Below, piece by piece: positions 12,601-27,600 of a DNA stretch of 64,000 bases; position 1 is the stretch's first letter, and each line of letters opens with the position of its first letter. Where the stretch lies: assembly GCA_013399695.1 (NCBI GenBank), contig VXAU01000691.1, positions 1 to 64,000 of the forward strand, in the 5' to 3' direction. Under the pieces are notes generated by a model that saw nothing but the letters and a program-made list of their open reading frames with translations, ran no database searches and was not told where the DNA came from. The stretch is from Formicarius rufipectus (lineage: Eukaryota > Chordata > Aves > Passeriformes > Formicariidae). A program made the translations under genes and the position numbers.

Positions 12601-15600
12601 AGACCCTAAAAAGCACTCTAGAAAGCAAGAATGCAAGACATGCTTGATTTTCCAAAGAGATTATTTACTGTTATTACTGCCCTTCCACTGCAGTGCTTGG
12701 AATCCCCTGGAAAACTCAAATACCTTAAAGCTCTCAAGTTCCATAAACAGGCAAACCTCTTCTCTGCAACTGTCACTACAACCCAACAGCACCAACACAG
12801 CAAAATTGTTCACCTCCCTAACACGGTAAATCTGTACATCTTTAGGACAACAGCTACATATGCTGGCAGGTCAAACAACTCCTGAAGGATGAATCCTATG
12901 AAAACACATCCTGTGAAGGAGCACACCACGTGCAAGTGTTCTGGAAACAATATTGTGTAGAAGACATTCCATAGGAGCAGCATTTCTTATTTTACTATTG
13001 AGCAAGTTAAATAAAAACATACTTTTAATGCAGAACTATTCCTGCTCTCCATCAGACTCCAAATTCATAGGCATGGGGAAGAAAATAAGTATTAAAGAGT
13101 TTCTCCCCTACCCATTGCGCAAATATTAGCTCCCTTGACAAAATGATCTCTTCACTAAACAGCTGTTCAGGCCAATTCATGTCATAAGGAAATGAAATGG
13201 CAGCAGGGATTATTTGAAACTGGTTTTAATGCACTGAACTGGAAAATTGCTAATTTGTCCCTCCAAAAATCAAATACCTTTAAATAAAGACAATGAAGGC
13301 ATTTCCTTCTCTCAGGGGAAGAATCAGTACTGTGTACAAAACTGGAAAGTACTGATGAACACAAAAAGTTTGCTTAAAGACCACTCTAAGAACACTAAAC
13401 CAAAGTCAACAGAAAGTTCTTTGTCTTACACAATGTATTTTATATATTTAACTAAATCTGAGGTGATGAATAGACAGTTTTAAGTCATAGGCTGTTCTCT
13501 ATTATTTTTAGTACAGAATATAGTTACTGAATATGACCTTAACAGAAAGCCTTTCAGAACCTGAAAAGCCTGTTTTGGCAGCAATTAAAAATAAAGTCCA
13601 CCTGTAACTAAAAAGAATGTCTCTGCTTTCAGCCACTAAAGTATATATAATTATTTCCACAAAAAGCCTTTTTTCCAGGAAATAAAAATTTGCTGAACTC
13701 AATTCAAGAAATTAATTCTCAAATATTTTTTATAACATTTGAATTCAATCATGACAATATAAAAAGTACATGAGTCCTTAACAAGAGGAAAGTTATGCTC
13801 TCAATGACCTCATCTTACACTTATTAACTGACTTTCTGGATCCTCAAATTCATCTTATTCTCACACTGATATGCAGTAATTGGCACTTCCAAGACAAACT
13901 ATGAACTTCTTATAGTAGAACATAAAAACATTCCACATCTAAACAGAGGGAAGTAAGCCAAACACTGTCAAGGTAAAGTTTCCAGTGCCTGCCTTCAATT
14001 AAAAAGCAAGACAAGCCGGGGTTCTGTTTGTTGCTCAAAATGAAGAGATGAGCTCAGCAATTCTGAACTATTTGGAAACAGACTCCTGAAAACTTAAAAG
14101 GAGATCCCTCAAAGTGCAAACAAAGATCTTCTACTGCTAAGATAAACACGACTGAGGTGGTTCATAATTATCTTAATAAAACAAGGATTCAGTCATGTCC
14201 ATTGAACTTTTAAATCCCAGATAAAAGTCCAAAATATTCCAGCCTCATCTTTAAAAATGGAAGTGCACTCATAAGGAAAAACAAAACTATCATGTTGGTA
14301 CTCACCGGAACTTTACTTCCGACTATCTGCATGCAGTGGTCAGCCAAGAGAGGTTATTGTGTAAAAGAGATAATAATAATACATAAATAAACACAGCAAA
14401 GTACTTAGTAGGATGTAGTATCACACAAATTTTCTAGTGTTTAACCATTAGTAGTAGTTACATTCTTTTATTACTTTATCAAACTGTTTAAAGAGTTAGA
14501 GCTTCTCAACAGGAAAACAGTAGTTCTACTGTAGGAGAAACAACTTCAAATTCTTGTGTTCCACTGCTAAATCACCAGTATTCAACATATTTGCCAACAA
14601 ATAACTAAATATCTGGCTTGACAGCTGTATCTTGAAAGATTAAATATGCCATTTGGTTAAAATTACCAGGTCATATACCTTATACATGACACTGAGAAAA
14701 CAAGAGAACACACTAATGGCATACTGACTTCTTTGTATGTGTAACAGCTTCATATATTATGGAGCTCTTGATCTATTTAGATGATGCCACACTGAATTTA
14801 ATTAAGTTTTTATAATCAAAAACATAGCCTAGAGTTATAACTCTAACTTGCATTTCAGAAAATCTCATATGGCATTTTTATTCAACTGCTCGGTATGGAT
14901 GCTTTTAATTACATGGATAATTAAACAGTGATTTTCAGAATGCCATCCTGTCTTCTTTACCGTGGAACAGCATCCCTGCATGTTCAGGAACAAAAGGGTG
15001 ACTTTGCAGAGCACAAACCCCCCAGAACGGCAGCACATCTGTGCCCTGGTCTATCAGAGCACTACTGACTGCATTCCTGGGAGCAGCAGGACTGTGGACT
15101 CCAACACCAAAGGCCTTTGCTCCTCAGCTGTTTGCTGCCATCTCTCCACAGCAGCCACTTCCCTCAACAACCACCTGGCTCTCTTTAAGAGCCTGATTTG
15201 GTTCTGAGACCTGAACTGGACTATTTGTTCAGCCTCTACCTGCTTCGTTCCTACTCTTATCTCCTCTGTTACTCCTTTGGGAAGTCTTTCAGAAGCACAA
15301 GTTCCTGCAAGTCTTTCACAACCACCTCTTCTCTCCTCTTCCTGATGACATTTCCTCTAGAAGCACAAGATGAACTGTCACCACCAGACAATCTCTCTTC
15401 CTACTTTACTACCTTCTTCTCTCACCAATGTTCTGCTATTCAATACGGAGTGAAATGTCACCAGGCTCAGTTCAGAAACAGAATTTCATTCCTTCACCAG
15501 TTCTCAAGTATAACTTTCCTTCCCTATAACAACCATCTTTCTCTTGGAGTGAGAGAAGGAATCAGAAATACTGAAAATCAGTTCACATGAAAGCATCCAG

Positions 15601-18600
15601 CTCATCAGCTTCTACAAGTTCTCAAAAAGGAAAGGCAAGCTTGCTTCATCTATGAAACCCAAGGTTCATTTCTCACTCAGAACTCTGAAGACAGAAGTGT
15701 TTCAGAAAAGCATGGTCATCATGCTGCAGATGGCACACAGGCAGAGAAAAGAAGCACCAAATTCCAAAATAATTTGGTCAAGACAACAACAGAAATGAAA
15801 GTGATATTTTCACATGAGCTGAGAGAGCTCAAAAGCCTCATTAAAATAAACATGAAATGTATCACAAGAAAAGTTACATCAACTCTAAGCAGACGAAACG
15901 GTCCAAATATTTTCAGTGTAAAAAAGAAACATTTGTGACCAAAGAAAAGAGGTAGCAAACTTTAAGACAGATCACTTTGAATGCAACCAGCATTTTCATG
16001 GAAGACAATCCTGAAGAAAGTTGGACAATTCGTGATGCAATAAAGATTAATTAGGGCTTGAATTCATCTGAGCAGAATAACAGTTTCACTAAACAGAAGA
16101 TGAATTTAGGAGTGAAAATAAGGTTTTGCTCCATTGCAAGATCCCAATCGACATTTTACAACTAAGGTCTATATTTATTTTTCCCAATCAATTAAGACGC
16201 TAGTTATTTCCAAGTTAAACTAGGGCAACATGCTACAGAAAAGCAGCTTATGTTTCTGCACAATTCCATTCAAATGCTGTGATTCAACTGCAAAAAGGAC
16301 ACACTTGAAGCACAGAGACTTCAACACGAGCCGTTTTTCCATGGGGAAAACCATTCTGTAAAACACGCATAGTGGTGCTGACATAAGAGTGCACAGTCAC
16401 ATAGGAGGGCCTGTTAGGGTGATTTGGGTTGCAGTGTTAGTATGCTTGGACAAACACTGCCAGTCCTGTTCCTTCCCCAGGGGGCAGGAACACACCGTGC
16501 CAAGCCTCAGCAGCCAGCCATGCAGTGGGGTCATGCTTTCCCTGCTCAGCCAGTGATGGTACCTGAGGCAGCCACACTTCAGCATCAGCATCAACAACAG
16601 ACATCATCATTGCTCAACTGGTTTTTGGAAACAATTGGGAGCACTTGCACTTCTACTCTGTGCTTTCCCTTTCTACTGTTCCAGTAAAATACTTTTACTT
16701 GCTAAGAAAACTTAAAGATTAGCATTGATCATCGAGTGAAGACAAAAACCTTACAAAGCATAATAATTCCTAAAGATAGTCTAAGCACAGTACATTAATA
16801 GTTCATACAATTCACTGCATAAGCTTGAATAATTCTCCAATAACTTGTATGTTTAGACAGACCACGCTTTAAGCACTGGATTCCTTCCAGCACAGACTAA
16901 AGGACTGTGGATTTTGTTTAAGATGAACTCATGCAGGAACATCACTCCTCTCAGAAACTAAATGACCATTTTCATTACCATTTCATCACTATTATAATGC
17001 AAGATTTTCCTCATTGAAGTTCATAATGTTTCATGCAAAGCATTTGCAAAATAATTGCATGTCATTGCCATCTTAGTTGTTTGAAATTTAACTCTGCAAA
17101 GCTGATTTTCAAGGTTAGAAAGAGGCAAGTCAGCTGTACTGCTTGCAGTCCATGCTTATAGATTCATTAGGCAGACACCAACATAATCATATTTGACAGT
17201 TTATTTCATCACAAAACATAGTTTAGTGTTGTTTGCATTTAGCACTCAGACTCAGCTCTGCACAAGTGCTGCCACTACATATTTGAACACATGGTCCACA
17301 AATCCAGTAACCTTTTGTTGCACACAGCAACTTCAACATGACAAGAAGATGAGATCCTTTCTCATTTCCAAAGAAAATCATATGCATTACCTAATTTTAC
17401 TGAAGAACTACAATGATAGCTAATTTGGCACTTGGAGCACACCACTGCCCCTGGGATACATGGAGCTCACCACCACTTCTCCCCAACACTTCAATTCATT
17501 CACTTCCTTAGAAATCACTATTAGCTTCCTTAAAATTTCTCATACAACAAGTGGCACAAATCAAGACAAAAATCTGTTTCTAAGAAATCAAAAAATCCAA
17601 CATTCAAAATTTCCGTGCTATATTCACCTTTTTCATGACAGGAACCTTATTTTTCAAGGTAAATTTTTCACACACAAAAAGCATTACTGCTGTATTTTAT
17701 AACTAATTAGCACTACTAGTCCAACTGCAGAAACTAAACTGCAGCTCTTCACTATTTCAAATTGTACTTTGCCATCCCAAAAACTGTGGGGGCATCCAGT
17801 CCTTTTCCTAAAATTCCAGCACCTCAAAAATGACAAATTTGACAAATTCCACATGAAGGACCCTTCAATCACTTAAAGAACAGAAAATAACCAACACTAG
17901 TGAAAGGCCTGAACATACTTTTCTATCCAAAATGTAATTTGAGACTTGTTTGAAGACCATCTGTTCACTAAAGGAATCCAGAACGTACATCTCTGCTAAA
18001 ATCATGAAGTCATGATACCCCTCCAAAAACTTTTGGTACCAAAACTTCCTGAGATTCATTCCACAGAAACATGCTCAGGTTTCACCCATGACTCTACATC
18101 ATTCAAATTGCAATTTCCTGTATTTTATAAGAAAGGATGGAGTTCTGACATTGCCCAGCAACTGAAATGCAGAGAAATGCTGTGAGCATTTACAAGCATA
18201 TTAGTAAGCACAGACTTCTTTACTGCTTCCTACCACTCTTAGATAAAGCCAGACAAAAAAAAGTCAAGTTTCAAGCTTGAAAAGCACAGCAGTCATAAAG
18301 CCAAGCTTCTTTCCTGTGTCTTGGAGAGGTGAGTACTTACGGATTTGGCAGTGGCAGAAATGTACTGAACAACCATCTCACGCTTCGTGTTCAAGTCTTT
18401 ATCTCTCAGAGGAGCTTTACGTTCCTCATTTAGGTTCATGTCTTCCTGCAAAGAAACAGCCCACACAACATCAACAATCCATTTCATGCTTTTTATTAGT
18501 CTTTGTTCTTTTTATACTATTTTTGTTAAACAAATAAGTGACTTCTTCCAGTTTATCTGCAGCCTTTTTTTTATAATTCTGAGCTACCCAATATTCTCAT

Positions 18601-21600
18601 TTAATTCTGTCACTTCTTGTGTTCACTTTTTTCAGACTTAGCCAACATTCTAACTTCATAAAGGGTTGTTAACAGTGGTGGAATTTGGCTGAAGAAATAG
18701 AACTCGAGGACAAAACCAAAAATCCTGCACCTGGAGTTGATACGTAAGTGTTAACTCCGGTGAAGTTCCTGTGTTTTTAACACACTCTCCTCACAACAGA
18801 CACCATTCCCACACTATCAGAAGGCTGTTATTACATGGATTATTAGCTTGGAGAAGGGGTAAATGTGGAAATGTTCTGGCTGATGTATTTAAAATAAGCC
18901 TAAAAGTCAAAATATTCTGGTAGATTAAATCAAAGATGCCTCTTTTAACTTAATAACTGATTAAATGCAATGTAATGACTACTAGTCATGACTAGTCTTG
19001 TCATTAAAAGGCAAAGTAACTCCATATTAGCAACTAATACCAGTAAATGCTACTGTAATAATTTACTGGTGAACAGCTTTGTCACAGAATTGTTAGTCTC
19101 TGCAAGACAGACCCACTGTCTGCTTCAATTAACATTACCTGGAAAAGTTAAAAACTAATCCCTTAATCTAAACAAGCAAATCAAGCAAGTGTTAAGTAAC
19201 ACTTATCCAATCCTTCAAAAGAGATTCACTGACCAGAGCAGAACCACAGAAGGGAACAGGTCAGTTTCTGACTGCATGGAAATTTAGCAAAATTCTGAGG
19301 AATGATACAGAAAACTATTTCTAAAAATACTCAAAAACCTTCATTTCCTGATACTTCATGTATCAATAAAGTATCAATATGAGTGTGCCTGGCAGGACAC
19401 ACACCTACTTCAGCTGGTTTCTGTATTACTCATAGAAAAAGTTCCCCTGTGAGTAGAATCAAAAGTCTAAACAAATGATTCTATGACAGTGGATATTCAA
19501 GACCACACAAAATTTCAGCTTTCTAGAAGTCAGTACTTTATTAATGGAAAACACTATTTTCCAGCAGTATTTATTAAGTTCATTAAAATCGGGCCCTCAA
19601 TAGCAACTGTAACTAAGGTCTATAGAGGCTGCCTTAATGAAGCAATCAACAGTTCTGTTTTTTGGGGGGGTTTTGTTGGTGTTTGTTTGTGTTTTGTTTT
19701 GTTTGTGTTTTTTGTGGGGTTTTTGTTTGTTTGTTTGTTTTTGCTTTTTAATTTAAGCTTTTTGCCTTTGTTTTGCCTGTAGAAGCAGAGCAAGTAATTT
19801 AAACATACCCAATAGTGGTGTTCTCTGATATGTGCCAAGTTAGACAGCTCTGTCAGGCCTATATTATGCTATGCCCTCACAATTAGTTAACAATCCCCAG
19901 AATTACAATATTTGAAAATAACGGTACACAATAAATGTTCGCTTGGACACAAATGAAAACCTCATCAAATGATGTGGAACATCATCTTACCATCATTTTT
20001 TCAAAGAGATCCATAACTTCTTTTTCTGATAAGTTCAAGCAACGCTCATCAACAAGTGCCTGGGCATGTGGGATCTCACTAATGGAAGGTTGGGAGTCAA
20101 TAGGATGCTGAATGAGAGGCTTCTCTTTTTTCACTGCTGATCTTCTGAAGCTGGTAATTCTGTCACGCTGCAAAGACATTCATTCAAAAATAAGTAGAAA
20201 TAGAAATACAGGAAAGCAGCCAATTGCATGGCAGCAATACACACAGTTTTAGTTAATTCAAGCAGCAGAGTTAAAACTCAAACTGAACTGTAAGTTAAAT
20301 TACTCTTAATATTCAGAATTACTTTTCACAGAAAGACAGTAACATACAAGGTAAAATTAGTGACAGATCACATGCAAGAGGGATATAAATATTTCTCACA
20401 GCTTCAAAATGACACCATCTAGGTTAAAGTACTAAATTTCAAAATCTTCAGCTCATCATCTCACATTACTCCCTAATTATCCTGATAGTGAATAAACATG
20501 GTACCACAAAGGTCATGTCCAAGCATTCCTTCACCTGAAGAGCTATAGGTCTTTGGAGCACAACTGAAAAAGCCAGCGTTTGGAAGGAGGTACTCACAAG
20601 TTCATCAGGCTCATAAAAACATCCTGCTAAGGCGAAATGAAGTTTGTAGAGGAATTAATGCTCCAAACATAGCTTACAATTCCTTGAGGTATTTCTGAGG
20701 ACAGACTCCTGGAATTAGTGCTGAATTGTCCCAGTGGGTCACTGACCCAGAGCAGCCCCCAAGTTAAACACACGGAACAGACATTAGTGAAAGCAGGTGA
20801 GGCTCTGCACTGACAGCTCAGCCCTACAACCACCCCAGCCTGGGCTGTTAGCATGCTCAGTTACTTGGTTAATGTGGGAAACAACCAACAGGAGCATCTT
20901 CCTTATAAGGCCATGCATTACTTCATTTTTTAAAAAATATTTTTTTTGAATAGTGTCCAAATTCTTGATTTAATAGTTGTGTTTCATTATATATATACAC
21001 ACGTGCTCATTTTGAGAACATTATGCCTATAGCAATTTTTCTCAATTAACTGCTTGCATCAACAAATACTCCTGTATTTGTTTCAGGCACTGAACAGCCT
21101 TATAAAGATGTGCTTTCATCTAAGAGCAGCTTATGTAGGGTTACCAGGATCATTCATAGGAATTCTTGTCATCTCCACATGGAAAAACCAACGTGGAAAC
21201 CAACATTTGTATTTGCTACAATTATACCACCTCTGTCAGGTGTCAGAAGATTAATGGAGTATTCCACTTATAAAAATCTAGATTCATTTTAGATTAGAGA
21301 GTCCAGAGTGGAGAAATTTGAGCAAGTGCTGTTAAAATCCTGGAAGACTACCTTCAATTTCTGAAGGAGAGTATCCCTAGATAAGCTGCACTCCCCTTTG
21401 AAATTCCTTTAAGCTCTTTTAGGGGGGGTTTTGTGTTTTTTGAAGGGGTGGGGTGGGTTTTCTTCCTCCTTAGAAATCTTACACTTGTGGACAGAAACAC
21501 AATACCTACAAGGATATACAGTTTATGTTTTTAACAAGGCAGGAGTATTACTTTTAATCTCTTTTTACCTTATTATAAAAGCTTAAATTACATTTTTAGA

Positions 21601-24600
21601 AACTAAAATTGGTGCATAGTGAAAAGGCCAAGTACAGGACATAATGCCTGAAAGGTAGTATCCAAATTTAGCCAATACACATCAAAATCAGTTTAACTGT
21701 TCACTTACATTAAAAATCCCATTCAGCAGTCACAAAAAGTTATTTAATATACAAATTCACCATACTGCAATCTGTTTCAAGTATAACTTATTAACAACAA
21801 ATTTGTTTAATGAGATTGTAATGGTGAAATCACTTTGAAGCCACAAATAAATCTACATGATGAGTAGGCACAACCTCCTCATTAGTGTGGCTTAACTATT
21901 ACATATATAGAAAATACAAGTTTTTAATTTTAATGATAAAAGTTTCTGCAAAAATACTTTGCAACAGGTTTCAAAGTACTCAGCTTTATCATGTCAGTGC
22001 TACTGAATTCAAACTTATTGTTTGGCACTCAGTCCACACTAATACCCAAAATGGATCCACTTGAATCATGTGGCAATTAACTTTGAAGAACCACTGCAGA
22101 TCTTTTACTGTTCAAGGGAAGGTCAAGAGAAACAACACTTGAACTGTTGAGTAACAGTTTCAACACACCAACAGTATCACTGAAGTGTTTTGAATGTCCC
22201 TAAGGAAGTTTCTTCCAAGAGAAATCACAATTAATCCTCTTCAACAGAAATCACAAATTAAGATCTTGAAGAATAGTCACTCAATTTTCTGAAATATAAA
22301 GTTTAATATCCTTATAAGAACATGCTCTTTTGTCCACAATATTTGAAGTCAAGTAGCATGCAGCGTGGAGTTACCATTGCAAATTAAGATGCTACAAAGA
22401 CCTTACCACATCATCTGCCAAAGTTTTTATTTGAATATTCTATTGAAAAAAAAAAAGAAAACAAAACAACAACACACACAAATCAAAGAAAAAAAGATAG
22501 TTACCTACTGTTTCTGTATTTCATGTATTCAAACATTTAAAAGCATTTCAAATTTCACTATGTATTTTAACCCAACTACATGAACACAATATACTGCATT
22601 TTCTGTGAAAAAGCAAGCTTGCTTCCCACTGCACCTTGTCTTCTATTTAATTCAGGAACCTGAAGCCTGCAGTGCTCTCTTGCCCCCAACTATTGCATAA
22701 AAATGCAGACCTCTTAGAAGGCTTTCCAAACCAAACATGGACCCCTGGACTTCAAAGAGCATCAGCAGAGAGTTCTGGGACAGTGGCAGTTCTGACCCTT
22801 TCTCAGCTGAGGAGAACTTCCTGTGCCCAAGCTTCTGGAGCCTTCTGTCCACTTCTCCTTAACACTGAGTAATGTCAACTGCTAGATGAACGGCTTCCAG
22901 TCACTGAACTGGTGATTCACAAGCCACTCACTGTCATCTCTCCTTCCTTTTACCTCCTCACTTTTTCCTTAACAGCAGGAAAATCCTGCTGACAAAAATC
23001 ACAAATATTACATTTTTATTTATGGCCAAAATAACCCCACCTATATTGCTCACCAATATCAACAATCATTATCAAGGAAGCATTCAGTTAATGAACTTTG
23101 CTCAATCTACAAAAAGCAGTCATAAATAGGAAATTAAGGTCTGGAAATTATGGGGGAACTACAAAAACAAGACAAACTTAATGGTTGTGATATAAAGACA
23201 ATTTATTAAGTGAAGGGAAAAATAAAAGAAAGAAATGATGCAAAACCAGCACAGAGCACCAGCAGACCCATGTCTACCCAGTTTTTGAGCAACTGCTAAT
23301 TTGCAGCAAACTCCTCCTCCCCACCCTATAGCACTGGATTTATTGTGGAACATGATGTTATGTGGTTGGAATATCTCTTTGGTCACCGTGGATCAGCTGT
23401 CCTGGCTGTATCCCCTGAGCCTCCAGACCACTCCCCCATTCCTGGGTTGGAGTACACTGGAAGCAGCAAGCCTGGACGCTGGAAAGGGACATTCAGCACT
23501 GGTGTTCTATCAACACTGCCTTGGTCACCAATCTAGGACACAGCACCATGTGGGCTGCTGTGAACAAACTCCACCTCAGCCTGACCCAGCACAGACATCT
23601 GTACATCCAGATGTTGACACCAACCCTTCAGCTCCCCAACTGCCACAGCTCAGTGCTCTTCCTTACACCTCTCCTGCGTTTTCATTACCAGGAGTTAGTA
23701 TGGAGTTTATAGACCTGAAATCAAAACTAAGATGTGCATACTCTGGTAAATGGACCTTTCCTGTTTAATTGAGATTACTGAGCAAAATGAAGTCAAGTCT
23801 AACCATGACTTCAACTATGCAAACAAGAAGTTCTAAAACTGTATCTGTTTTAGCAGTTACTTGTACTAGAATTTTTTTTTCCCTTCTCAGTTAAGTACTG
23901 TCAATCTCTCCCTGAACCTGGAACAGGATGATCTACTCCATCTCTGCATTTATATTGCATTTGTCACTCCAACTCCTCTGGGCAAAGTACGGAATGCTAA
24001 AACAAGATAGCACACACCATTTTCTCAGACACCTCAAGCTCTCTTCCCAGGTATCCTTGTGGTGCATAAGCTACTCTGCTGCCAGCAGCTGCTCCAGATA
24101 AGCACCATGCTGAACAGGTAGGAGAAGAACTGCAAGTAGCTGGAGGCAAAGCAGAGGCAGTCATGTACCTGCACGTTTCCACATTATTTGACACTCTCTT
24201 ATACTAACAAAATCACACTTCCAGTCTGATTTCAGAACACAAGCCAAAAGTAGTTTACGTGCCTAGAAGGACATTTAAGATCCTGTGGATTCTGTAGTCC
24301 TCCAGCATTATTCTATCAGCCATCTATGAGACAGCAGAGCAACAAAGACAAAAAGAAATGGACATTTTGCCAGCTTGTGAAAGACACCAACTCCCTGCAT
24401 GGAGAATCAGACCAAAGGAAAAGGTTTTGCAAAAATCTCTATGCTTAACATTTGCAGATAAGATAAATCAAATTAATATTTATATGTATAAACCCACATA
24501 TAATTTAACAGCAGCTGGTTTTAATATCAACACAAAACATAGAATTTCTTCAGCATATATAACAAAGAACTATCTCCACCTGATTTACTTTATTCTTTAC

Positions 24601-27600
24601 TTAAGAAAACTTAAGTGCAAGAACTTCTCCCTTTGAAACACAGCCTTTCCAGTCTATTTACTCCTACCAGTGTTACAGTTTACTCTACACATCTGGGAAC
24701 TTGCATTAGTACAGAGAGATCATGTCAGTAAGGCACACAACAATCACAGCATACACTAATGGAACTGCATCAGACAATTCTTTTATTTAAAAAGGCAATC
24801 TCAGCCACGCAAACATTCAGAGCAATTGAAATCTTGCACATGAAAATAGTAGAAAGATATAAAATTCACTACATTTCTTGGTATAGAAATCACTATTTCC
24901 TCACACAAGCTCAATTCAGGCTACAGCAGCAACAATGTCACATTCACAGAATTAAATAACCTGAGATGATTGCATCAACTTGTAATGCAAAACTCTCAGC
25001 AAGTCTACTTGGCTTTACATCTTTTTCTAACTTGTGTATTGGAAAACCTTCCAGATCACTTGAGCTGTCCATGACTTTTAAATTGAGGTGCATTTACATG
25101 CACTGATTGATCTTACCATTATATTCAATTATTACTTGGCCATGCTCAAGACTCACTTCTACCACAAAAACAAAATCAGAAGTAACTCCCAGTTCCCCAC
25201 ATGTGTAATGGAACATTTTCCAGGGGTAGCAAACAGAAACTTGACCTCTTAATTCTCATGGGGTTTTTTAAACACAGATGATATGACTGTTTCCTAAAAT
25301 TTACCTCGACTTCAACACCTGCCATGGGAAAACTCCTCTCAAGGACAAGAGTTTTTTAACAGCCTGTGAACACATTTGCATACAGCCAGGAAGGGTATAA
25401 CTTCCCAGGTGAGTGCCTGAACTGAGGGAGTTTAAAGGCACAAAACCCAAAGTTAGTTAATTTCTGAAGTACAAGTTGTCTGCAACTTGAATCAAGGCCT
25501 TCCAGTCACAAAATAGAATTCACTCCTACAACCTCTGCTCTTCAGTTCAGAGAATGAATAATGTTCCCATTAGACAATTTAACCATCTGTTCATGTATTC
25601 AATTCTGTAATGAAATCTAAAAAGGCACCTTCGGAATTGTGAAAAGATACCAGAATCATACAAGCTGATGTACAGAAACTAGAACTACACACTCATTTCG
25701 GCCTTTCAAGATCCTTATCCATGATGAAGTGTATCTGATGTTCCTAATAAAACTAGTAAAAATACAATTCACAAAATGTTTGCTTTAGTGTAATATTTTG
25801 CCACTTCTCATTAACAATTCGCCACACTTGCAAAAAAACCCAAAAACCTCAAACCAAAAAAACAAACAAACAAAAACAAACAACAAACCCTTGGAATGAC
25901 AGCTGTAATCCATCTGCTGTCTCAAAGATACTTCAAGTGAGCGATACTGATAGTTTGTTACTACTGTTGTACATTTACATTTGGTCTATATGGCACCATA
26001 TGGGAAAATCTTGTTTGCCTTGCAGCTGTCTGCTTCAAAAACTCCTTGAATGTGCATTATTTAGATTTCTAAACTAAGGCTTAATCTCTAACCTGCCCAT
26101 GAAGTCAAACATCCCCCGGGGCTGTAGCAGGAGCACGTGAAGTCCTTAGAGCAGAACCAGCTGCACAACCCGGCAGAGCTGAGTCCGGGCTGCCTCCTGG
26201 CCGATCGCAGCCACCTCCCAGCTCTGCCCAATTCCTCGACCTTTTTCCCTCTAGGACAGTGACCACACAAAAAGGAGCAAAGCTCCAAAATAAGCTGGAT
26301 GGTTCCTCGTGCAGAATAAAGCCCGAGGGCCACCCTGGCTGGTAAATCATTAACAGCAGAGGGCACCAACTGTTGAATCGCGGTGCTGGAGATGCTTCAG
26401 CACTGCTCCCGAACAGGAGGAGGGGAAACGCGCCCGAGGAACGGGGATCATACTGGACACTCGCCCTCCCAAATGCTGTGGTCTGATCTTCAGGGCGGAG
26501 GGAAAAGGCCACCTCCACAGCCCTGTGCAACGGGAAAAAGAGACGCGAAGCAGCGATTCGGGCTGGGCTCACTGAAAACGGAGGTCCGGGGAAACAAAGC
26601 GTTTCCTCCTTTCTGTCTGACTGGCAGAGCACAGTCACACTCCAAAAGCACGAGGGCGGCTCACAAAACTGCATTCTTCCACATTGCTTCAAAGAAGTCT
26701 TTACCTAAGAGCAAATTCATTCAGAAGTTGAAAACAAAAATTTAAAAAAATCCACTGTAAATAAAAATAGACAGCCTTAGTTATATCAGATTTGTAACTG
26801 AGGATACAAAGGAGTTGACTAAGACTAACATTTTCTTCTTATTTGTAGCTCAAACTGCCATTACTGTTTTGAAGCTTGTTTCCGAAAATAATGTATTGGT
26901 GTTCATTTATTAACTTTACAGATCAGAGCAAGATTAAAAACCCCTTCCAAAAGCTGCAGTTTCATGTCAGCTTAAGCCAACAAAATGACTGGTTATGAGA
27001 CACGGGGCAAGGGTAGCACCAGGACAGGGAGATCAGGTTAGACAACTGCAGAAACATTTTAAAGAAGCCTGTTAGAAGAGGCACTTCTCACATTAGCCAG
27101 TGCAGAGCAAAATAAAGAAAGTTCTGGCATTTTCCAGAGCTACTGCTCGAGTCCAAACATTGTCCGTCAAGTCTCTGCACCCCCCACACCCGAGGGGTTA
27201 CCAACAAAGCAGCCCAGCATGAGCAGGGTCTGTGGCACTTGTGCTACACAGTTCTTCATGCAGCACTCGGTACAGGCAGGGGCTGCTTCCAATCTTGGTA
27301 TCTAGTGATCCTGCAGGACGGGTTCTTCTTCGAGCATTTGAAAAAATGTCTTGTATACATAACACACACTCTCTTCAGGACACTGCACAGCTTTTAAAGT
27401 CCCCAGTTAAAACTACCAAGCAACAGTTTATTAGTTAAAACTTTCACAAACTAGACTTTTGAAATAGCCAAGTCACAACTCCATTCACGTATTTCACAAC
27501 CAAAAAGCTGCAATCCTGCTTTGAAGTGCATACCAGCTTACTGGTCTCAATGCTCAGCTTTAACTTCCTAAGAGATATTTAACTAATCAAGACCTTTGCA

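Noticed and set aside
14962..15590. Two adjacent plus-strand frames in intron 4 as a possible nested gene
   Set aside because: They overlap in different frames, show no family resemblance and no promoter or polyadenylation context.
19483..19782. 99-codon plus frame ending in Phe/Val/Cys-rich residues
   Set aside because: The hydrophobic tail is the translation of the G/T simple tract, not a membrane segment.
23301..23768. 155-codon plus-strand open frame
   Set aside because: It covers the antisense strand of a decayed LTR and has no recognisable domain.
26105..26692. 195-codon minus-strand open frame as a gene
   Set aside because: No domain, no splice support in phase 0 to exon 2, and frames are open on both strands because of CpG-rich composition. 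Kept only as a CpG-patch finding.
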